Shown here: positions 17,838 through 27,801 of the stretch, piece by piece
Numbering within the stretch: position 1 is the stretch's first letter
Layout: each line of letters opens with the position of its first letter
Assembly (NCBI RefSeq): GCF_000015165.1
Contig: NC_009485.1
Location: 3,987,501 to 4,051,500, forward strand
Reading direction: 5' to 3'
Length of the DNA: 64,000 nucleotides
DNA from: Bradyrhizobium sp. BTAi1
GTDB taxonomy: Bacteria > Pseudomonadota > Alphaproteobacteria > Rhizobiales > Xanthobacteraceae
Program-made: the position numbers and the translations under genes
Notes under the pieces: generated by a model
Database searches by the model: none
What the model was told of the DNA's origin: nothing
Seen by the model: the letters and a program-made list of their open reading frames with translations, nothing else

Positions 17838-18497
17838 ATGGCGGCTCACGACGGAAGCTTCGACGGGGTGGAACGGCGCGGTCTGATGTTCGTGCTGTCG
17901 TCACCTTCTGGGGCGGGCAAGACGACGCTGTCGCGGCTGCTGATCGAGCGCATGCCGGGCCTGCAGATGTCGGTGTCGGCGACGACACGTCCGATGCGCC
18001 CTGGTGAGGTCGATGGACGTGACTATCACTTCGTCGACCGTGCGCGCTTCGAGGAGATGGTCAAGCGCAACGAGCTGCTCGAATGGGCGACCGTGTTCGA
18101 CAACCGCTACGGCACGCCGCGCGCGCCGGTCGAAGCGGCTCTTTCGGCCGGCCAGGATGTTCTGTTCGACATCGATTGGCAGGGCACGCAACAGCTGCGC
18201 GAGAAAGCGCGACAGGATGTCGTCAGCGTGTTCATCCTGCCGCCATCCGCTGCCGATCTCGAGAAGCGGCTGCATACGCGCGCGCAGGATTCCGACGAGG
18301 TCATTCGCGGGCGCATGAGCCGGGCCAGCCACGAGATGAGCCACTGGGCCGAGTACGACTACATCGTCATCAACCGCAATGTCGACGACGCCTTTGCCGA
18401 AGTGCAGTCGATCCTGAAGGCCGAGCGGCTCAAGCGCGAGCGTCGGACCGGATTGACGACCTTCGTGCGTGAGCTGCAGGGCCAGCTTGAAGGCTGA
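17838..18497 (+). CDS. gmk: Guanylate kinase
   Basis: Phosphorylates GMP to GDP in purine nucleotide metabolism. The 219-residue product has P-loop SPSGAGKTT (22-30), the GMP-binding SVSATTRPMRPGEVDGRDY block (about 52-70), and DIDWQGTQQLREK, all intact. A short N-terminal extension (about 12 residues) precedes the fold. Translation likely couples to yicC 3 bases upstream. It is the last gene of the fab-mltG-yicC-gmk series and converges on the minus-strand membrane protein gene, with only 9 bases between stops. Confidence 0.97.
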   Translation: MAAHDGSFDGVERRGLMFVLSSPSGAGKTTLSRLLIERMPGLQMSVSATTRPMRPGEVDGRDYHFVDRARFEEMVKRNELLEWATVFDNRYGTPRAPVEAALSAGQDVLFDIDWQGTQQLREKARQDVVSVFILPPSAADLEKRLHTRAQDSDEVIRGRMSRASHEMSHWAEYDYIVINRNVDDAFAEVQSILKAERLKRERRTGLTTFVRELQGQLEG

Positions 18498-18506
18498 CGC
18501 GTGGGC

Positions 18507-20780
18507 TCAGGCTCGGCGTCCGAGCCGCGCCAGGATGTCCTGAATACCGTCGAGCGACTCATCCTGCTGGATGTTGCGCGGCCGCGGCCGCAACGCCTGA
18601 GGGCGCGGAATGAAGTCGAGCGGCGGTGTCGCCGCATCCTCGACCGGAGGCGGGACGAACAGCGCACGTTGCGGCGGTTGGCGTCGTGACGGCTCGCGGA
18701 CGGCAGGGGCCGGCGGCAGCGAAGGCCGTGATTCCAACATACTCAACAGCTGCGCCGCCGGATCGTCCTGCTCGGTGGCGATCTGCTGCTGCGTCTGTGG
18801 TGCGAACGCCTCGTCGCGCGCGTCGGAGCCATCTGCTTCCAGTTCGTCTTGCGCCAACGCGAAGCGGGACTCCAGGAGGTTGATCAAGGCCGCGGCGGGA
18901 TCGTCGAGGTCAGCGTCGTCGCTGTGAGGCGCCGCGGGCTCCGGCCCGAAGGTCGAGGCGTCCTGCGGCTGCTGGGGTGTCTGCCGCGCCGCATGGGCGC
19001 GGAGCGTCTCGATCAGCGCCGCCGCCGGATCCGCGGATGAAGCTGCACTGGCGGCGACCGCGTCGGTGGACATCGCAGGCCTCGGGGGCGCTGCGGCGTG
19101 TCCGTTGCGGAGGCGATCGACCACGGACGGCGCTGGCGGCGCGGCCTGCGATGCGCCGATGTGGGCGGCGGGTAAGGCGTCAGCCATTTCGGGCGTGGAC
19201 GGTTGCGATGCGCGTCGCTTGGCCGCGCGGGACACCAGAAGGGCGGCAATCACCTTCGCCGCATCCACCGGCGCGGCGCCTGGCGTCTGCGACGCGGCAT
19301 TGCCGGTGCGGGCCTTGCGCAACGCCGATACGATCTCAGCGACATCCACCGGGGCGGGCGGGGGCGCCGGCGCAGCCGGCGCGCCCGTCTGGGACGGTGC
19401 CGCAGAAGCGGGGGCCGCGATCTGCGCATCAGGCGCTTGCGCGCCCGGCCAGGTCGCAGCGGGGCGGGTCTGGGCGGACCAGCCCTGGAGGGCCATCTCG
19501 GCCGAAGACGCGCTGGCCTTGGCAGCGGCCGCTGGCGGGGCCGCAAACGCGGGCGCTGTTGCTGGCGGGACCGCAGGGGCGATCTGGGCTGAGGGGATCG
19601 GCATGTCGGCCGATGTCATCGATCCCTGCGCCATCGATCCCTGGGTCTGGACGCCTTGTGAGAGGACGGCCTGGGCCATCATTGCGGAGTGGCGCCCCGC
19701 GGCACGGGCCGCGAGATCATCGGCGGCCTGCCAGACAGCCTCGGCTGGTTGCAGCTTCGGCAACTCGGCTGCCTGATCCCGATCGTGTCGGCTGGGAACG
19801 TCGTTCGAATGATCCTGATAGGGGGCGGGCGCCGCGGCTCGGGGCCTCGCGCCGGCCTGATCCTGTGTCGCGGCGGACAGCCGCGCGCTGGCGAGGTCGA
19901 GCGCCGATGCCGTCTCCTGGGTCCGAAAGCCGTCGCCCGCGCCAGATCCGTTGCGGGCGCTGCGCTGACCGAAGGCTGGCGCTTTTGCTTTTGTCCGCGG
20001 CTTCGCGCGCGAGCGCCGGGTCCGTGCCGCCATTTGCCATTCCGCGCCGCGGCGCCGCTTCCGTCCCATCCGGCTGAGACGGTAGAGGGCGCTGGCCAGC
20101 AGGCCGGAGATCGCGAGGGCGCCGAACACCACCAGCATCAGCACGTGGATGGGCGCTTCCGGCTTGGTGGACTTCGACGTCGCCGTCAACGGCCCTTCAG
20201 CCGGCGGCGCTGCATTGGAGTCCAGTTCAACGTTATCGTCCGCGGCGATCGCCGCCGCCGGCTGTGAATCGGATATCGCCGGCTCGGTCTGCGGCGGCGG
20301 CGAGGACGGCCATGGCGAGGCGTCGAGACTGCGCGGCAGGTTGGCGTCGGAGGCCGTCAATGTGGTCGGCGTGATCGCGACATTCTGCGGCTTCGGCGTG
20401 CCACGGATGGCAAGGTCCGTGCGGACACGCGGCTGAGGCGCTTCAGCCAGGGCTTCGGCGTTGGCGCGAGGCGCTGGGCCATCGGTTCGTTTTGCGGTCA
20501 GCTTGGGCGGCGCAGGCTGGGCAAAGTCCCAGGGAGCCGGCTGCTGCGGTGTCCGCGGTGGGGCCGCGATGTCACGGGTGTTCCCGTTGGCGTCCTTCAG
20601 ATACCAGCAGCGCCGATTGGTGCCGCGATCGAAGCGATAGTACCAGCGTTGCGCGTCGGACTTCTCGCCGGTCGGCTCAGTGAGGCAGTCATCCGCAGCG
20701 ATGGATACGCGCGGCGACACGGCAATCACGACGATTCCGGCTGCAATGGCGAATGCAACTCCTGCCGTTCGGCTTGCCAT
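18507..20780 (-). CDS. Unknown single-pass membrane protein with short helical repeats
   Basis: The 757-residue product starts at the ATG at 20780, which has GGAG 6 bases upstream and a signal-like helix (GVAFAIAAGIVVIAVS, about 7-22). The frame stays open upstream to 21191 but that part looks non-coding. A small exported domain follows (residues 31-70, Cys32 and Cys58, aromatic-rich AQRWYYRFDRGTNRRCWYLK), then a Pro/Ala linker, a membrane helix (about 212-232) and a basic anchor. The remainder is Ala/Pro/Gln-rich and probably disordered. The C-terminal third carries at least five copies of a motif like DPAAALINLLESR. I do not recognise a function; a scaffold linking envelope and cytoplasm is possible. 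Confidence 0.75.
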   Translation of the reverse strand: MASRTAGVAFAIAAGIVVIAVSPRVSIAADDCLTEPTGEKSDAQRWYYRFDRGTNRRCWYLKDANGNTRDIAAPPRTPQQPAPWDFAQPAPPKLTAKRTDGPAPRANAEALAEAPQPRVRTDLAIRGTPKPQNVAITPTTLTASDANLPRSLDASPWPSSPPPQTEPAISDSQPAAAIAADDNVELDSNAAPPAEGPLTATSKSTKPEAPIHVLMLVVFGALAISGLLASALYRLSRMGRKRRRGAEWQMAARTRRSRAKPRTKAKAPAFGQRSARNGSGAGDGFRTQETASALDLASARLSAATQDQAGARPRAAAPAPYQDHSNDVPSRHDRDQAAELPKLQPAEAVWQAADDLAARAAGRHSAMMAQAVLSQGVQTQGSMAQGSMTSADMPIPSAQIAPAVPPATAPAFAAPPAAAAKASASSAEMALQGWSAQTRPAATWPGAQAPDAQIAAPASAAPSQTGAPAAPAPPPAPVDVAEIVSALRKARTGNAASQTPGAAPVDAAKVIAALLVSRAAKRRASQPSTPEMADALPAAHIGASQAAPPAPSVVDRLRNGHAAAPPRPAMSTDAVAASAASSADPAAALIETLRAHAARQTPQQPQDASTFGPEPAAPHSDDADLDDPAAALINLLESRFALAQDELEADGSDARDEAFAPQTQQQIATEQDDPAAQLLSMLESRPSLPPAPAVREPSRRQPPQRALFVPPPVEDAATPPLDFIPRPQALRPRPRNIQQDESLDGIQDILARLGRRA

Positions 20781-21214
20781 TGGTGACTCCGGATACGCGA
20801 CGCAACGGCGCGTTCTCGGAAAGAAGTTAGGTCGCAATGAGCCCCAATTCCGGATTAATTCTGACTGGCCGTTTTCATTGTGGACTGAGGCATTTTTTCC
20901 ACAAGCAGATCGCCATGCAGGCTCCGCTGCTGGATCACATGGGAGCAGGCTGCGTGCTTGGCTCCACCGCGCGGCCACCATTTGTGGACAAATGAACCGC
21001 GTCGATCGATGTCGCACGCAACCCCACCCAGACACCGCTGAGGCTGCTGGATCAGCGCGCGCGACTTCTCCGCTCCGTTCCGCCACGACGGCGCGCTCGC
21101 GTTCGGCCGCGCGGCTCCGACCGCGAGCCGACGGCGCTTGTCGTTGCCGATGCTGCTTCGCGCGCGGCTCGGAGCCGCGCGCATACGGCATCTACAATGC
21201 GATGGACGGACTCA
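20781..21214. other. Gene-free region
   Basis: About 430 bases. The frames here are low-complexity and poorly supported. It must carry the promoter of the minus-strand membrane protein and the 3' end of the alcohol dehydrogenase transcript. A GC-rich stretch around 21060-21180 with CGCG-rich inverted segments could act as a terminator, but I see no clean hairpin with a T run. Confidence 0.45.
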
Positions 21215-22273
21215 TCAGTTGGTCAGCACCACGCGTCCGACGACATGGCCAGCACGGAGCTCATCGATCCACTTCTGCACGTCGGCCATCGGCGCCTCGC
21301 GCATCGGCGGCGGCTTGATCTTGCCGGCGCGGGCCAGGGCCATCAGCTCATGACCTTCGGCGAGCGTGCCGACCATGAAGCCCTCGATGGTCATGCGCTT
21401 GTACACCCACTGCACCATCGGCAAGGTGAACTGGCCGCCCATCAGGCCGGACACGACGATCTTGCCGCCGCGAGCCACGACCGACACGGCAAACGCCATC
21501 GACTTCTCATTGCCGGCGAAGTCGACGACCTCGTCGAAGCCGCCCTCGGTCTCCTTGAGGATGCGCTTGATCACGTCCGGCTCGGCCGGATCATAGGCTG
21601 TGGCCGCCCCGTTCTTCAGCGCGGTGTCGCGCGCGGCAGCCGAGAGATCGGCGACCGAGATCGGCTGCTTGAACATCGCCTGCGCGAACGACAGTCCCAT
21701 CATGCCGACGCCGCCGAGTCCGATCAGCAGCAAATTGCGCTGCCGCGGCCGGTCGACGAGACGCTTGAGCGCGCCATAGGCCGTGACACCGGAGCACATC
21801 AGGGTCGCCGCCTGATTGACCGGCAGCGGATCATATTCGAGCAGGTACTTCGCGTCCGGCACCAGCACGTGGGTGGCGAAGCCACCGTCGATCGAGACTC
21901 CGAGGAAACGCTGCTTGGCGCACAAATTCTCGTCGCCATTGGCACAGTCGCGGCACTGGCCGCAGCCGATCCATGGAAACACGGCGCGCCGGGCGCCGAT
22001 CAGTTCCCTCGGCACGGCGGGTCCGATCTCGTCGACGACACCGGCGATCTCATGTCCGAGCGTAAACGGCAGGGTCATGCCGCGGGTCGTGTCGAGGCGC
22101 TTGCCGCCGCCGAGGTCGGCATAGCCGTCCTGGATGTGCAGGTCGGAATGGCACAGGCCGCAGCGTTCGATGCGCACGAGAACTTCCCGGCCCTGCGGCT
22201 TCGGTGTCTCGACGATCGTCTCGCACAGCGGTGCATCGAATTTGACGAGCGACTGACGACGCATCAACGCCAT
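21215..22273 (-). CDS. Zinc-dependent alcohol dehydrogenase
   Basis: The 352-residue medium-chain dehydrogenase is predicted to oxidise an alcohol or reduce an aldehyde with NAD(P). The catalytic zinc site includes CGLCHSD (38-44) and the His-Glu pair in LGHEIAGVVDEIG. Structural-zinc cysteines are in WIGCGQCRDCANGDENLC. The nucleotide fold carries LIGLGGVGMMGLSF (about residue 180). Substrate cannot be predicted; it resembles the broad bacterial Adh group. It starts 26 bases after the rsmA stop on the same strand, so it may be transcribed with the LPS-export/rsmA cluster, though functionally unrelated. Confidence 0.9.
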   Translation of the reverse strand: MALMRRQSLVKFDAPLCETIVETPKPQGREVLVRIERCGLCHSDLHIQDGYADLGGGKRLDTTRGMTLPFTLGHEIAGVVDEIGPAVPRELIGARRAVFPWIGCGQCRDCANGDENLCAKQRFLGVSIDGGFATHVLVPDAKYLLEYDPLPVNQAATLMCSGVTAYGALKRLVDRPRQRNLLLIGLGGVGMMGLSFAQAMFKQPISVADLSAAARDTALKNGAATAYDPAEPDVIKRILKETEGGFDEVVDFAGNEKSMAFAVSVVARGGKIVVSGLMGGQFTLPMVQWVYKRMTIEGFMVGTLAEGHELMALARAGKIKPPPMREAPMADVQKWIDELRAGHVVGRVVLTN

Positions 22274-22299
22274 GAGAAATCTCCCTGAAATGCTTGTTG

Positions 22300-23160
22300 T
22301 TAGGTCTTGTTATCGTCGCGACTATTGGTCAATTCGCGCGCCATGGCAACAAAGCCCGACACCGGAATGGTCTCGGCGCGGCGCGTCGGATCGACGCCGG
22401 CCGCTGCGGCCAGCCGCGCGGGATCCGTCGGCAGCGACTTCAGGCTCTGGCGCAGCATCTTGCGGCGCTGGCCGAACGCGGCGGCGGCGACCTGCTCGAG
22501 CGCGCGGCGGTCGCACGGCTCCGGGGCCGTGCGCGGCACCAGCCGCACCACCGATGAGGTCACCTTCGGCGGCGGCACGAAGGCCGAGGGCGAGATGTCG
22601 AACAGGATCTTGGTCTCGCAGCGCCAATTGGCGAGCACGCCGAGCCGGCCATAGGCTTCCTCGTTCTCGCGCGCGACGATCCGCTCGGCGACCTCGCGCT
22701 GGAACATCAGCACCATCATGTCGTACCAGGGCGGCCATGGTTCGGCCGAGAGCCAGCCGATCAGCAGATGCGTCGCGATGTTGTAGGGCAGGTTGGCGAC
22801 GATCTTGGCCTTGGTGCTGCCGAGATAGGGCCGGACGTCGAAGGTGCGGGCATCGGTGCAGACGATCTCGAGCCGTCCCGGATAACGCTCCGCGATCGCC
22901 TGCAGCGCCGGGATCGCGCGCTCATCGTGCTCGACGGCGATGACGTGGCGGGCGCCGAGCGCGAGCAGCGCCCGCGTCAGGCCGCCCGGGCCCGGACCGA
23001 TCTCGACCACAGTGGCGTCCTCCAGCGGGCCGGCGGCCCGGGCAATTCGCGCGGTGAGATTGAGATCGAGCAGGAAGTTCTGGCCGAGTGCCTTGCGCGC
23101 CGACAGCTGATGCTCGCGAATGACCTCGCGCAGGGGCGGCAGGTCGTCGATCGCGCTCAT
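22300..23160 (-). CDS. rsmA: 16S rRNA dimethyladenosine transferase
   Basis: SAM-dependent N6-dimethylation of two adjacent adenosines near the 3' end of 16S rRNA. The 286-residue product includes [19 protein letters not shown] near the N-terminus, SAM motif [19 protein letters not shown] and the catalytic [11 protein letters not shown], all intact. The start at 23160 overlaps the stop of pdxA by 4 bases (ATGA), so translation is coupled; the frame is open further upstream only because it lies within pdxA. Its ksgA-pdxA-surA-lptD neighbourhood is the classic proteobacterial order. Confidence 0.96.
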   Translation of the reverse strand: MSAIDDLPPLREVIREHQLSARKALGQNFLLDLNLTARIARAAGPLEDATVVEIGPGPGGLTRALLALGARHVIAVEHDERAIPALQAIAERYPGRLEIVCTDARTFDVRPYLGSTKAKIVANLPYNIATHLLIGWLSAEPWPPWYDMMVLMFQREVAERIVARENEEAYGRLGVLANWRCETKILFDISPSAFVPPPKVTSSVVRLVPRTAPEPCDRRALEQVAAAAFGQRRKMLRQSLKSLPTDPARLAAAAGVDPTRRAETIPVSGFVAMARELTNSRDDNKT

Positions 23161-24158
23161 GCCGCTTGGCTGGCCATGCGCGCGGCAAGCCGGAGGGCAG
23201 CGATCAGGCTGGCCGGATTGGCCGTGCCCTTGCCGGCGATGCCGAAGGCCGTGCCGTGGTCCGGCGAGGTGCGGATGAAGGGCAGGCCGAGCGTCACATT
23301 GACGCCCTCGTCGAAGGCCAGCGTCTTGATCGGGATCAGCGCCTGATCGTGATACATGCAGATGGCGCAATCATAGGTCTTGCGCGCGGCGTCATGGAAC
23401 ATCGTATCGGCCGGCAGCGGTCCTTGCACGTCGAGGCCGGCATTGCGCAGGGTCGCGATCGCCGGCGCGATGATCGTGTCCTCCTCCGTGCCCATCGTGC
23501 CGTCCTCGCCGGCGTGAGGATTGAGGCCCGACAAGGCGATGCGTGGCCGCGACAGGCCGAAATAGCGCCGCAGGCTCGCCGCGACGATCCGGGTCGTGGA
23601 GGTGATCAGCGGGCTCGTCAGCTGCTCGATCGCCTCGCGCAGCGCCACATGGATCGTCACCGGCACGACGGCGAGCGTCGGCGACCACAGCATCATGACG
23701 GGCTGCGGGACCACCCCGCCATCGGCGGCGAGCTCGGCGAGATACTCGGTGTGCCCGGGGTGCGTAAAACCGGCGCGGTAGAGGATGGCCTTGGCGATCG
23801 GATTGGTCACGACGGCGCTCGCCCGTCCGGCCTTGACGTCGAGGACAGCCTGGCGGATCGAGCCGATCGTGGCCTCTGCGCTCGTGACGTCGGGACGGCC
23901 GGGTTGTGCGGTGACGCGATGCCCGGTGGGCACGACCGGCAGCGCCTTGGAGAATATCTCGACGGCCTGTCCGGGATGCGTCTCCGTCACCGGAACATCG
24001 AGACCCAGCAGCGTCGCCCGCTGGCTGATGAAGCCGGGATCCCCGAGCAGATAGAACGCCGGAAGTCCAAGCTCGGTGCGACGCAGCCACGCCTGCAAGG
24101 TGATGTCGGGGCCGATGCCTGCAGGTTCGCCCAATGTGAGCGCGAGGGGCTTGCTCAT
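23157..24158 (-). CDS. pdxA: 4-hydroxythreonine-4-phosphate dehydrogenase
   Basis: NAD-dependent oxidation in the DXP-dependent pyridoxal phosphate pathway. The 333-residue product begins [19 protein letters not shown], the family start. Metal-binding histidines lie in [33 protein letters not shown] and [16 protein letters not shown]. The ATG (24158-24156) overlaps the stop of the SurA-like gene by one base (TGATG), and the stop overlaps rsmA by four, so the three genes are tightly coupled. Alanine racemase elsewhere in the window is one PLP consumer, but that link is only metabolic. Confidence 0.96.
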   Translation of the reverse strand: MSKPLALTLGEPAGIGPDITLQAWLRRTELGLPAFYLLGDPGFISQRATLLGLDVPVTETHPGQAVEIFSKALPVVPTGHRVTAQPGRPDVTSAEATIGSIRQAVLDVKAGRASAVVTNPIAKAILYRAGFTHPGHTEYLAELAADGGVVPQPVMMLWSPTLAVVPVTIHVALREAIEQLTSPLITSTTRIVAASLRRYFGLSRPRIALSGLNPHAGEDGTMGTEEDTIIAPAIATLRNAGLDVQGPLPADTMFHDAARKTYDCAICMYHDQALIPIKTLAFDEGVNVTLGLPFIRTSPDHGTAFGIAGKGTANPASLIAALRLAARMASQAA

Positions 24159-25096
24159 CAGCGATATTCGATCATCGCCGCCTTGCGGACTTCCTGCAGA
24201 TAGGCCTTGGACGTCGCCTCGTATTTCTTGGTGTACATCTCCTCGCGGATCTGACGCTTTTTCGGCGTGTCGACCGTCGTCGGGGTGCGGGCGCACAGCG
24301 CGACCATCTGGATTCCCTGCTTGGTCGCTTCGGGCGGCGTGAGATGTCCGATCGGGGTGTCGTCGAGCAATTTGCGGAGGTTCGGCGGAATGTCGGCGGA
24401 CGTCTTGACGACGATTTCCTTGATCACGGCGTTCGCGGTGGTCTTGAAGACATTGTTGGCGTCGGCGCAGGTCTGCACCCGCGCGCGCAGGGCTTCCGCC
24501 TCCTTGTGCCGCGCTTCCATCACCGCCTGGTTCGATGAGTTTGAAACGATCAGCACGATCGGCTGCATCTTGTATTCGAAGGCCTGGCCCTGCTGGTCGG
24601 AATCGCCGCCGGCCGCAGCAACCGCCGCGGCAACGTCCTTGTCGGACACCAGCAGGCGTTCCTTGTAGCGGCCGCGGACCAGGCTGGTCCAGACGATCTC
24701 GGCCTTGATGCGCGCCTTGAGCGTCTCAGGGCGCACGCCCTGGCTCTCCAGCGATTTCGTCAGCTGTTCGGCATTGAGCCGCATGCGCGAGCCCATGCCG
24801 GCGAACGACTGGTCGACGTCGGAGGCCGTCGGTTCGACGCCGAACTTCTTGCCTTCCTTGATCTTCACCTTGTCGTCGATCAGCTCGTTGATGACCTCCT
24901 GCCGGCTCTGCTGCTTTCGCGTGCTGAGGAAGTTGAGCTTCATCCGCTGCTCAATGTCGTAATCGGTGATGGGATCACCATTCACCATCACGACGATGCT
25001 CTGGGCCTGAGCGGGGATCAGCCCGGCACCCGATGCCAGCACCGCAAGACTGCAGATGGCCAGGGCCCGAAGGCGGGAAGAGAACGCGATCGTCAT
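24158..25096 (-). CDS. SurA-N-type periplasmic chaperone, no clear PPIase domain
   Basis: The 312-residue product has a signal peptide (about 1-31, ending AGLIPAQAQ) after an ATG at 25096; the longer open frame upstream is not signal-like. The mature protein begins SIVVMVNGDPITDYDIEQRM, the SurA/PrsA chaperone N-terminal signature, with several long helices after it. I do not see a typical parvulin domain (no GG.L.W..... LGPV pattern), so the name peptidyl-prolyl isomerase is not justified from the sequence alone. It sits between lptD and pdxA, where SurA assists outer-membrane protein folding in other proteobacteria, and LptD is an expected client. Confidence 0.85.
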   Translation of the reverse strand: MTIAFSSRLRALAICSLAVLASGAGLIPAQAQSIVVMVNGDPITDYDIEQRMKLNFLSTRKQQSRQEVINELIDDKVKIKEGKKFGVEPTASDVDQSFAGMGSRMRLNAEQLTKSLESQGVRPETLKARIKAEIVWTSLVRGRYKERLLVSDKDVAAAVAAAGGDSDQQGQAFEYKMQPIVLIVSNSSNQAVMEARHKEAEALRARVQTCADANNVFKTTANAVIKEIVVKTSADIPPNLRKLLDDTPIGHLTPPEATKQGIQMVALCARTPTTVDTPKKRQIREEMYTKKYEATSKAYLQEVRKAAMIEYR

Positions 25097-25216
25097 GACC
25101 AAGCTTCGCTGTTCGCAATGAGTCCAACCAGAAGCGGCGCGACGGCTCTCTGTCGGGACCTCTCGGACCACGGGACCTCTCGGACCAGAGGAGCACCGGT
25201 CGGAGACCGGCGCGCG

Positions 25217-27697
25217 CTACTGAAGGCCACCAGCCGCACTTCCCGTCGACGAGGAGTTCGCGAGCGTCCGAAGCCCGATCTGGAGCATATAGGCATGGCT
25301 CAGAACGGGTGGGGTGGTACCTGCCGTATAATTATAGGACGTTACATAGTTCGCGGCCAGCACGAAACAATCGTCCACATAGCCGGCGCCGATCACATAC
25401 TGGTTGATCTTGTTGGCGGCCAGATCCCAGCGCGCCGCACCGGATACGATCCAGTTGGGCGCCACCTTGACCGAGCCGCTGCCGAGGATGCCCTCACGCC
25501 GGGCGAGATAGCCGAGCGCCGGATCCGCGGCATAATTGCCGTAGGTCAGGGCCACCGACCAGCGATCGAAGTTCGCCTTCGCCTCGGCCTCGAAGCGCTG
25601 GATGTTCAGGGTCTGCTGGTCGAACCGGCTGCGCATGCTGAACGTATAGGTCCGGTTCGGCGAGTAATCGACCCGCGCCACGTAATCCGAGACGGTCTTG
25701 TCCAGGCCGGACCCGATGGCGGTATTGTTGGCGTCCTGCACCGCGAACGAGTTCAGACCGAACAGGTGGTAGGACTGGCCGAACAGCACGTTGATCGTGC
25801 CGCCGCGGTCGAACTGGGTGGTGGCCTGCACGCCGACATTGGCACGGCCGCCGCCCTCGACGCGGTCATAGCCGGAGAACTTGTCGACGCTGAACAGGTT
25901 GCTGGCGTCGAACACCATGCTCTGGGCGTCCTCGTTCGGCAGCCGGCCGGCATAGGTCTCGTTCGGCCGGATGATCACCTGCGCGATCGGTTCGATCGTC
26001 GTGGTTCCCCACGGCTGCACATTGATGAACGGGTAGCGGTATTCCAGGCCGACTGTCGGCATCAGCCGCAGCGCCTGGGTGTCGCCCGTCTGAACGAAGT
26101 TGCCGACGCCTGGCTGCGCGGTGACGTTGGCGTTGATCGCGTCCGCGCGCAGGATCGCGAACGGCGTCCAGATCTGGCCGAACGGGTCGGTATAGGACCG
26201 CCGCCACTCCGCCTGTGCGGTGAGACGGGTATAGGTGCCGGGTGTCGCGCGCAGCAGGCACTGGGTGGGCAGCCGCGCGCGCGGATCGGCCGACGTCGTC
26301 GTGCACAGGCCGGCCGTGTTGGCCGTGCTGGTGATCGGATCGAACACCGCCTGTTCACGGCTCAGATTCACGAAGTTGGTCTTGTAGCTGAACTCGCCGC
26401 CAAACACCGGGTAGTTCAGCACGTTCGAGTAATCCAGCACCGGATAGACCACCGGCACGGTCTGCTGGTTGCCCGAGAAGCTCAGATAATGGATCGCCCG
26501 GACGTCGAAGAAGCTGCGGCTGCCGACGCCGGTCAAATACAGCTGCGAGATCGCCTCTGTCGGCAGGCTCATGAACGAGTTGAACGGGTCGCGGTACTGC
26601 GCCAGCCGGTAGTCCGACAGGAACATGTAGTCGGACAGCAGGATGCCGTCCCAGCCGAACACCCATTTGTCGTTGATCGCGAACTGGCCCTTGGTGTCGA
26701 TGCCGCCGCGGAACTGCCGGTCGCCCGGCTGGCCGGCGAAGGCGTTGCGGTCGAGCTGATCGATGCCGTAGAGGCGCACCTGGTAACCGCCATTGCTGAA
26801 GCGCTGGCGGAATTCGGTCTGCAGCAGCACGCCCTGCTTGGAGGTGATGCGCGGCGTGAAGGTTGCGTCGTAGTCTGGCGCGATCGCCCAATAATAGGGG
26901 ATGTCGACGCCGAAGCCGTAGCCGCCGGTCTGGGTGATGCCCGGCATCAGGAAGCCGCTCTTGCGCTTCACCGTCGGATCGGGCGTCGAGAAGTAGGGGA
27001 TATAGGCGAGCGGAACGCCGAAGAATTCGAGCTGGGCGTTCTCGAAATACAGCATCTTCTCGGTCTGGTCATGGATGATGCGCGCACCCTTGACCTGCCA
27101 CAGCGGCGGCTTCTTCGGATCGTCCTTACAGGGCGCGCAAGCGGTGTACACGCCGTTCTCGAAGACGGTGTAATTGCCCTTGGAGCGGTCGGCGCGGGTC
27201 GCCGCCATCCGCGTCTGGTCCTCGGTCTCGACGCGCAGCGAATCGACGAAGCCGTCGCGGTAATCGTCCGACAGATCGAGGCTGTTGGCGTAGGTGATCT
27301 TGCCGTCGGCGTCGGTCATGCGGATGTTGCCTTCCGCATGCAGGCGCTTGGTCTTCTGGTCGTAGATCACCCGGTCGGCCTCGACCGAGGTGCCGTTATA
27401 GAACAGCTGAACGTTGCCGACTGCTGACACGCGCGAGTTGTTGTAGTCGTAATCGACCTCGGTCGCCTGCACCAGCATCTGGTTGTCGTTGGCGACGCGC
27501 GGCGGCGGCGCCTTCGGCGGGCGCGGATTATAGGTGAAGCTTTGCGCGGCGGCGGGCGCAGGTGCAACCAGACCGATGGTCGCCGTCAGCACGGCACCGA
27601 ACGCCAGCGCGAACACGCCCCCGAGAACGGCAGACGTGAATTGGCCAGACGTGAAGCTGCGCGGCTTGGAGCCGGGAGACCAGAACTTCCGAGACAT
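25217..27697 (-). CDS. lptD: LPS-assembly outer membrane protein LptD
   Basis: Outer-membrane beta-barrel that inserts lipopolysaccharide into the outer leaflet. The chosen ATG at 27697 gives 826 residues with a signal segment (VLGGVFALAFGAVLTATIGL, ending near APAAAQ). The frame stays open upstream to 27868 but lacks support. The N-terminal jellyroll (OstA-like) domain contains VDYDYNNSRVSAVGNVQLFY and HAEGNIRMTDADGKI. The rest alternates aromatic strands typical of a barrel and ends at YMLQIGLRTL. Cysteines such as CAPCKDD (about residue 190) and later pairs could form the inter-domain disulphides. Fourth step of the lptF-lptG-lptD-surA-like-pdxA-rsmA cluster. Confidence 0.95.
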   Translation of the reverse strand: MSRKFWSPGSKPRSFTSGQFTSAVLGGVFALAFGAVLTATIGLVAPAPAAAQSFTYNPRPPKAPPPRVANDNQMLVQATEVDYDYNNSRVSAVGNVQLFYNGTSVEADRVIYDQKTKRLHAEGNIRMTDADGKITYANSLDLSDDYRDGFVDSLRVETEDQTRMAATRADRSKGNYTVFENGVYTACAPCKDDPKKPPLWQVKGARIIHDQTEKMLYFENAQLEFFGVPLAYIPYFSTPDPTVKRKSGFLMPGITQTGGYGFGVDIPYYWAIAPDYDATFTPRITSKQGVLLQTEFRQRFSNGGYQVRLYGIDQLDRNAFAGQPGDRQFRGGIDTKGQFAINDKWVFGWDGILLSDYMFLSDYRLAQYRDPFNSFMSLPTEAISQLYLTGVGSRSFFDVRAIHYLSFSGNQQTVPVVYPVLDYSNVLNYPVFGGEFSYKTNFVNLSREQAVFDPITSTANTAGLCTTTSADPRARLPTQCLLRATPGTYTRLTAQAEWRRSYTDPFGQIWTPFAILRADAINANVTAQPGVGNFVQTGDTQALRLMPTVGLEYRYPFINVQPWGTTTIEPIAQVIIRPNETYAGRLPNEDAQSMVFDASNLFSVDKFSGYDRVEGGGRANVGVQATTQFDRGGTINVLFGQSYHLFGLNSFAVQDANNTAIGSGLDKTVSDYVARVDYSPNRTYTFSMRSRFDQQTLNIQRFEAEAKANFDRWSVALTYGNYAADPALGYLARREGILGSGSVKVAPNWIVSGAARWDLAANKINQYVIGAGYVDDCFVLAANYVTSYNYTAGTTPPVLSHAYMLQIGLRTLANSSSTGSAAGGLQ

Positions 27698-27801
27698 GGA
27701 TTCGGCAGACACGATGCCACTCACGCGCGCAAATCGACCGCATGCAATCGCATGCTGCCGGAGCACGGCAAGCGCTGTCTGACGGACGGCAACGAACGAC
27801 A

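Noticed and set aside
20781-21191. N-terminal extension of the 757-residue membrane protein
   Set aside because: The extension is low-complexity with no signal, while the ATG at 20780 has a good ribosome-binding site followed by a hydrophobic signal.
25118-27427. A 769-codon plus-strand frame
   Set aside because: Antisense shadow of lptD with no recognisable domain and biased composition; the minus-strand frame has clear LptD features.
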